Source: an uncultured Taibaiella sp. (GTDB lineage: Bacteria > Bacteroidota > Bacteroidia > Chitinophagales > Chitinophagaceae). From it: a stretch of DNA of 8,786 nucleotides. Positions 6,457-8,786 of this stretch are shown here, piece by piece. The stretch covers positions 1 to 8,786 of the forward strand of contig CAMPJV010000094.1 in the NCBI GenBank assembly GCA_946886975.1, read 5' to 3'. How positions within the stretch are numbered: the stretch's first letter is position 1; each line of letters begins with the position of its first letter. The notes beneath the pieces are model-generated. The model was given only the letters and a program-made list of their open reading frames with translations. It searched no databases and was not told the origin of the DNA. The translations under genes were made by a program, and so were the position numbers.

Positions 6457-7488
6457 TTAGTCCGCAACGAACTGACCTATCGCACCCATTTCTGCGTTTG
6501 CAAAGGAATGGTCAACAAAGGTATAGCGACCTTTTTCGGGTATTACGAACTCCATAATAGCGCCCTGCGCCGGGCCTGTAAGCACAGCTTGCATACCTGA
6601 CAGCTCGTTGGCGGGGTTTCCGTCGAGCCACACTTTGTCGAATATTGTACCTATTACATGAAAGCTTGAGATATTGTTCGGTCCGACATTGAGAAAGTAG
6701 AGACGGATCCTTTCGCCGGCTTTTACGCGAATAGGCCTTACCATGTACTGCCCGGGTTTGCCGTTAAAGGCCATCAGGTTTGGCTGCTTCTTCATTGCCA
6801 TGGCGGTATCAGGGATGTAATGATCGCCTTCAGCCTTGAGATAGTACTCGTTCTGCACTATGGCGAACTCGTGATCTACAGTGCCTTCAAACCCATCCTC
6901 CGGCTCCACTATCACCATTCCATACATCCCTGAGATCATGTGGAGCAATACCATCGGTGTGCCGCAATGGTACATAAAGACTCCGGGATAGTTTGCCGTC
7001 CAGGTGAAGTGGATGGTCTCTCCCGGCGAAATACTCCTGTACTTGTCTTCAGGATTCACCATCCCGGCATGAAAGTCAATAGAGTGGGGCATGGGCTCCA
7101 TGTTCATACTCATCTGCATCATCTGGGTGTCAAGCGTCCGGTCCGTCATAGAGAACTTCACGGTCTGTCCCACCCGCAGCCTGAGCACAGGGCCAGGAAG
7201 TGAATCTCCAAAGAGCCAGCCGGTAAATTTAATCCCATTCTTAACTGTAAAGAGCTTGTGAGTTACGTCTATCTTCACCTCTACCGTGTCACCTTCCTGG
7301 AGGCTAGGAACTGCCGGTGCATAGGCCAACGGCCCTTTTATCCCTGGGGGAGTAACTTCGGTGGTCACCGTTGCCTGAGGCGCGCCAAGTACCAAATCAC
7401 CACTATGTTGTTTCTTGCCTGCGTTGCTCTGGCAGGATTGCACAGCAGATATGCATAAAACGAAAATAACCATCCTGATGTATAGCAT
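6457..7488 (-). CDS. nirK: Copper-containing nitrite reductase (NirK-type), probable lipoprotein
   Basis: A two-domain cupredoxin protein that reduces nitrite to nitric oxide outside the cytoplasm. Numbering is from ATG 7488 (343 aa). Type 1 copper ligands are H135, C175, H183 and M188; type 2 ligands are H140, H174 and H327. The catalytic pair is D138 (PHSIDFH) and H277, with I279 (HVIG). These match the NirK pattern in both domains. The C175-H183 spacing is one residue shorter than in Alcaligenes/Achromobacter NirK, so it belongs to another clade. The frame extends to a GTG at 7500, but from ATG 7488 the N-terminus reads as a signal peptide (LYIR, then MVIFVLCISA) with a possible lipobox AVQSC (C19), so I prefer this start. 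A Met-rich stretch (123-133) directly precedes the first copper ligand. The gene ends 28 bp from queD. Upstream there is only a half-operator, so its control is unclear. Confidence 0.88.
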   Translation of the reverse strand: MLYIRMVIFVLCISAVQSCQSNAGKKQHSGDLVLGAPQATVTTEVTPPGIKGPLAYAPAVPSLQEGDTVEVKIDVTHKLFTVKNGIKFTGWLFGDSLPGPVLRLRVGQTVKFSMTDRTLDTQMMQMSMNMEPMPHSIDFHAGMVNPEDKYRSISPGETIHFTWTANYPGVFMYHCGTPMVLLHMISGMYGMVIVEPEDGFEGTVDHEFAIVQNEYYLKAEGDHYIPDTAMAMKKQPNLMAFNGKPGQYMVRPIRVKAGERIRLYFLNVGPNNISSFHVIGTIFDKVWLDGNPANELSGMQAVLTGPAQGAIMEFVIPEKGRYTFVDHSFANAEMGAIGQFVAD

Positions 7489-7719
7489 GTATAGCAGCAC
7501 AAAAATACCATACCCGCAAAGAGGCCTGATGACTAGGGGGGCAGCCTGTTGACCAACCAGCCTTGAAGCTCGCTTTTCACTGAGGCTATGAAGCGGCTGT
7601 GATCCGGGCCAGAACGATTACGAACACAGGATAGCATCATCATATTCGCTAAGAGTCTTAAACACCTGAGGAGGAAAGCAGCTTGCCGATCTAGTATCCG
7701 CTGCTGTTCTGAGGGTACT

Positions 7720-8115
7720 CTATTCTGTTGTTGCGCCGTCAAAGTCCGGGGCATCAGCTTCGGCTTCCTTTTTTGTAGCTCTCACTATTCCATCTTTGTG
7801 GTGAGGCGGTGCATAGATCGTGTACATCTTCAGGCTGGTTGTCCCTGAACTGATAACATTGTGCTTCGCACCAGCCGGTATAATGATGGCGTCCCCATCC
7901 TTCACCTCATATTCATTGCCATCTATAATACACTTGCCGTTTCCCCCTTCAAAGCGGAAGAACTGATCATTGTCATGATGGGTTTCCAGTCCTATTTCTT
8001 CTCCCGGTTTAAGACTCATCAGCACTAGCTGCATGTGCTTCGACGTGTACAGGACTTTTCGGAAATGCTCGTTCTCCAAAGTTGTCGTTTCGATATCAGT
8101 GCTGAATCCTTTCAT
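7720..8115 (-). CDS. Small single-domain cupin protein
   Basis: 131 residues from ATG 8115. The frame reaches a TTG at 8154, but MKGFSTDIE is the natural start for this family. One cupin barrel spans about 25-101. Motif 1 is GLETHHDNDQFFRFEGG (42-58), with candidate metal ligands H46/H47, Q51 and E56. Motif 2 is PAGAKHNVIS (80-89), with H85. The C-terminal tail, YAPPHHKDGIVRATKKEAEA followed by DFDG, is typical of a widespread small-cupin group often annotated as mannose-6-phosphate isomerase-like. The reaction is not known and that label should not be taken literally. No signal peptide, so cytoplasmic. A Crp/Fnr-type box (8193-8204) lies 78 bp upstream, with a weak -7 element TCACATTG (8169-8162, minus) at the shared 35-bp spacing. 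Confidence 0.9.
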   Translation of the reverse strand: MKGFSTDIETTTLENEHFRKVLYTSKHMQLVLMSLKPGEEIGLETHHDNDQFFRFEGGNGKCIIDGNEYEVKDGDAIIIPAGAKHNVISSGTTSLKMYTIYAPPHHKDGIVRATKKEAEADAPDFDGATTE

Positions 8116-8161
8116 AGTTTTGTGGTTTAAAATGAATACTTGAATACAACACAATATCCGA

Positions 8162-8236
8162 CAATGTGATTAATATCCGGCCCCAGGTGAGATGACAGTA
8201 GTCATTATAGTGGTGCAGACCTGTTTTATTACTTTG
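8162..8236. promoter_or_regulatory. Crp/Fnr-type operator with candidate -7 elements on both sides
   Basis: ATGACAGTAGTCAT (8192-8205) contains TGAC-N4-GTCA. On the plus strand TTACTTTG (8229-8236) begins 36 bp after the box start and is identical to the element at 5136-5143. On the minus strand TCACATTG (8169-8162) begins 35 bp after the box start and would serve the cupin gene, with a leader of about 43 nt. The plus-strand element is the better match but has no coding gene downstream. Confidence 0.52.
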
Positions 8237-8584
8237 TTCTTTAGACATACCTTAGATAAACCGATTATGCCATATTTCACCACCGCCTGGTGACCGAAGT
8301 ACCATAGGAGTTACGTCTCTAAAAGGTCTCTATAATGTCTCTGTAAGGTCTCTATAAGGGTATCCCTCTTAGGTGCGCCTGGTGGAGAAGTTCACCTGCA
8401 GTAGTTCGCGCATTCCGGCTCCTCGGGAATCCCTAAGTTCTGCTCGTCACCCGAAAGCGGCGATGAATATAGCCTCATCTAAATGCTTCTATTTGTCTAA
8501 AATTTCTACATTGGCAACTTAGGGCCGTCCTTTAGAGTTTCAACATAAGGTTTTAAATATTGTTTAGGATTTAGGCATCAGAGA
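8237..8584. other. Gene-free stretch downstream of a plus-strand promoter
   Basis: Neither strand has a convincing coding frame here; ATG-started frames end within about 20 codons. The stretch holds the 11-bp tandem repeat (8314-8357). It also holds short inverted repeats: CACC/GGTG around GCCT (about 8281-8292), AGGTG/CACCT (8371-8375 and 8393-8397) and ATTCC/GGAAT (8412-8416 and 8426-8430). A noncoding transcript starting near 8240 is possible but not shown. Confidence 0.4.
8314..8357 (+). repeat. Four tandem copies of an 11-bp repeat, consensus GGTCTCTATAA
   Basis: The units are CGTCTCTAAAA (8314-8324), GGTCTCTATAA (8325-8335), TGTCTCTGTAA (8336-8346) and GGTCTCTATAA (8347-8357). Units 2 and 4 are identical and all share GTCTCT. 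The 11-bp period is close to one helical turn. The array lies in non-coding DNA between the cupin operator and the right-edge promoters. Confidence 0.85.
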
Positions 8585-8593
8585 TTAGGATTT
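8564..8593 (+). repeat. Direct repeat TTAGGATTT, two copies 21 bp apart
   Basis: Identical 9-mers at 8564-8572 and 8585-8593, two helical turns apart. The second copy supplies the TTAG that stands at the -33 position of the 8585-8615 promoter, so the pair may be part of its upstream control. Confidence 0.4.
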
Positions 8594-8615
8594 CTAAAAA
8601 GACCTCCTATCTTTG
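8585..8615 (+). promoter_or_regulatory. Bacteroidota-type promoter, upstream copy
   Basis: TTAG (8585-8588), 19 bp, then TATCTTTG (8608-8615). The -7 element is a perfect match to TAnnTTTG, and the -33 element has three of four bases of TTTG. The expected transcript start is near 8619. A boxA-like GTTCTTAA follows at about 8639-8646. There is no Crp/Fnr box at the activator position, which sets it apart from the other promoters in the window. Confidence 0.55.
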
Positions 8616-8708
8616 CGCTCCCGAAGCGATAAGGGGTTAGTTCTTAAGAAGATATCAGAATTATTTAAGCAAGGAAAAGTTAAAGAAGGTCGCTTGAGGC
8701 CGCAAGGT

Positions 8709-8739
8709 TTTGCAGAGAAAATTAGTCATCTTATCTTTG
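8709..8739 (+). promoter_or_regulatory. Strong consensus Bacteroidota promoter, downstream copy
   Basis: TTTG (8709-8712), exactly 19 bp, then TATCTTTG (8732-8739). This is a full match to the Bacteroidota primary sigma consensus TTTG-N19-21-TAnnTTTG. The expected transcript start is near 8743. GCTCTTTA (8758-8765) downstream resembles the boxA antitermination core of rRNA leaders. CCTCC (8741-8745) and GGAGG (8766-8770) could form a short stem. The transcribed gene lies beyond the window. Confidence 0.65.
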
Positions 8740-8786
8740 TCCTCCCTTATCAGAAAAGCTCTTTAGGAGGCGATGTTTTAGAAGAA

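Noticed and set aside
6433..6463. Overlapping short inverted repeats between queD and nirK, as a bidirectional terminator
   Set aside because: The arms are only 4-5 bp and mutually exclusive, with no T-tract on either side.
7533..7754. Minus-strand open frame of 73 codons between the cupin and nirK
   Set aside because: It overlaps the end of the cupin gene in another frame and its composition is unremarkable. The last 35 or so codons (from the ATG near 7643) look slightly protein-like but match no family I know, so I do not call a gene or remnant.
7964..7975. TGATCATTGTCA, a full match to the operator pattern
   Set aside because: Inside the cupin gene, where it encodes the conserved HDNDQ part of cupin motif 1; explained by coding constraint.
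8598..8786. Plus-strand frame open for about 60 codons to the right edge
   Set aside because: It has no ATG and lies across two consensus promoters and boxA-like leader sequence; a stable-RNA leader explains it better than a protein gene.

Overview
The window most likely comes from a member of the Bacteroidota, probably close to the Chitinophagaceae. The protein sequences resemble that group (DUF983 protein, two-domain NirK, QueD, cupin, PEEIP-type P-type ATPase). Several promoters carry the Bacteroidota -7 element TAnnTTTG, and there are almost no Shine-Dalgarno sites. This is inference from sequence character; no 16S or marker gene is inside the window.

Layout. Bases 1-535 (minus) hold the N-terminal half of an AI-2E family transporter that runs off the left edge. 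A 271-bp divergent region follows. Next, on the plus strand, is a tight three-gene run (807-2389): two unnamed membrane proteins and an NTF2-like protein. It converges on a large P-type cation ATPase (2463-4988, minus). After a second divergent region come three plus-strand genes: a 55-aa hydrophobic protein (5203-5370), a DUF983 zinc-ribbon membrane protein (5485-5874) and queD (6072-6428). Two minus-strand genes follow: a NirK-type copper nitrite reductase (6457-7488) and a small cupin (7720-8115). The last 671 bp have no convincing gene. They hold an operator-promoter, an 11-bp tandem repeat and two strong tandem promoters of the kind that precede rRNA or tRNA operons.

The most interesting signal is regulatory. 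The 12-bp palindrome TGAY-N4-RTCA, which has the geometry of a Crp/Fnr-family (FNR/NnrR-like) operator, occurs eight times in about 1.85 kb of non-coding DNA. In six of the eight a -7-like element (T-n-n-C-T-T-T-G) starts 35 bp (once 36 bp) from the start of the box. That puts the box centre about 41 bp upstream of the expected transcription start, the classical class II activator position. The arrangement precedes the AI-2E gene, the three-gene operon, the 55-aa gene, the DUF983 gene and queD, and lies next to the cupin. Two further boxes lie exactly 22 bp from a partner box. The window therefore reads as a cluster of separately promoted genes under one Crp/Fnr-type regulator, which is not encoded here. 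The NirK gene suggests that the signal is oxygen limitation or nitrogen oxides. The roles of the two membrane proteins, the NTF2-like protein and the 55-aa protein are unknown; their promoters are the best clue available.
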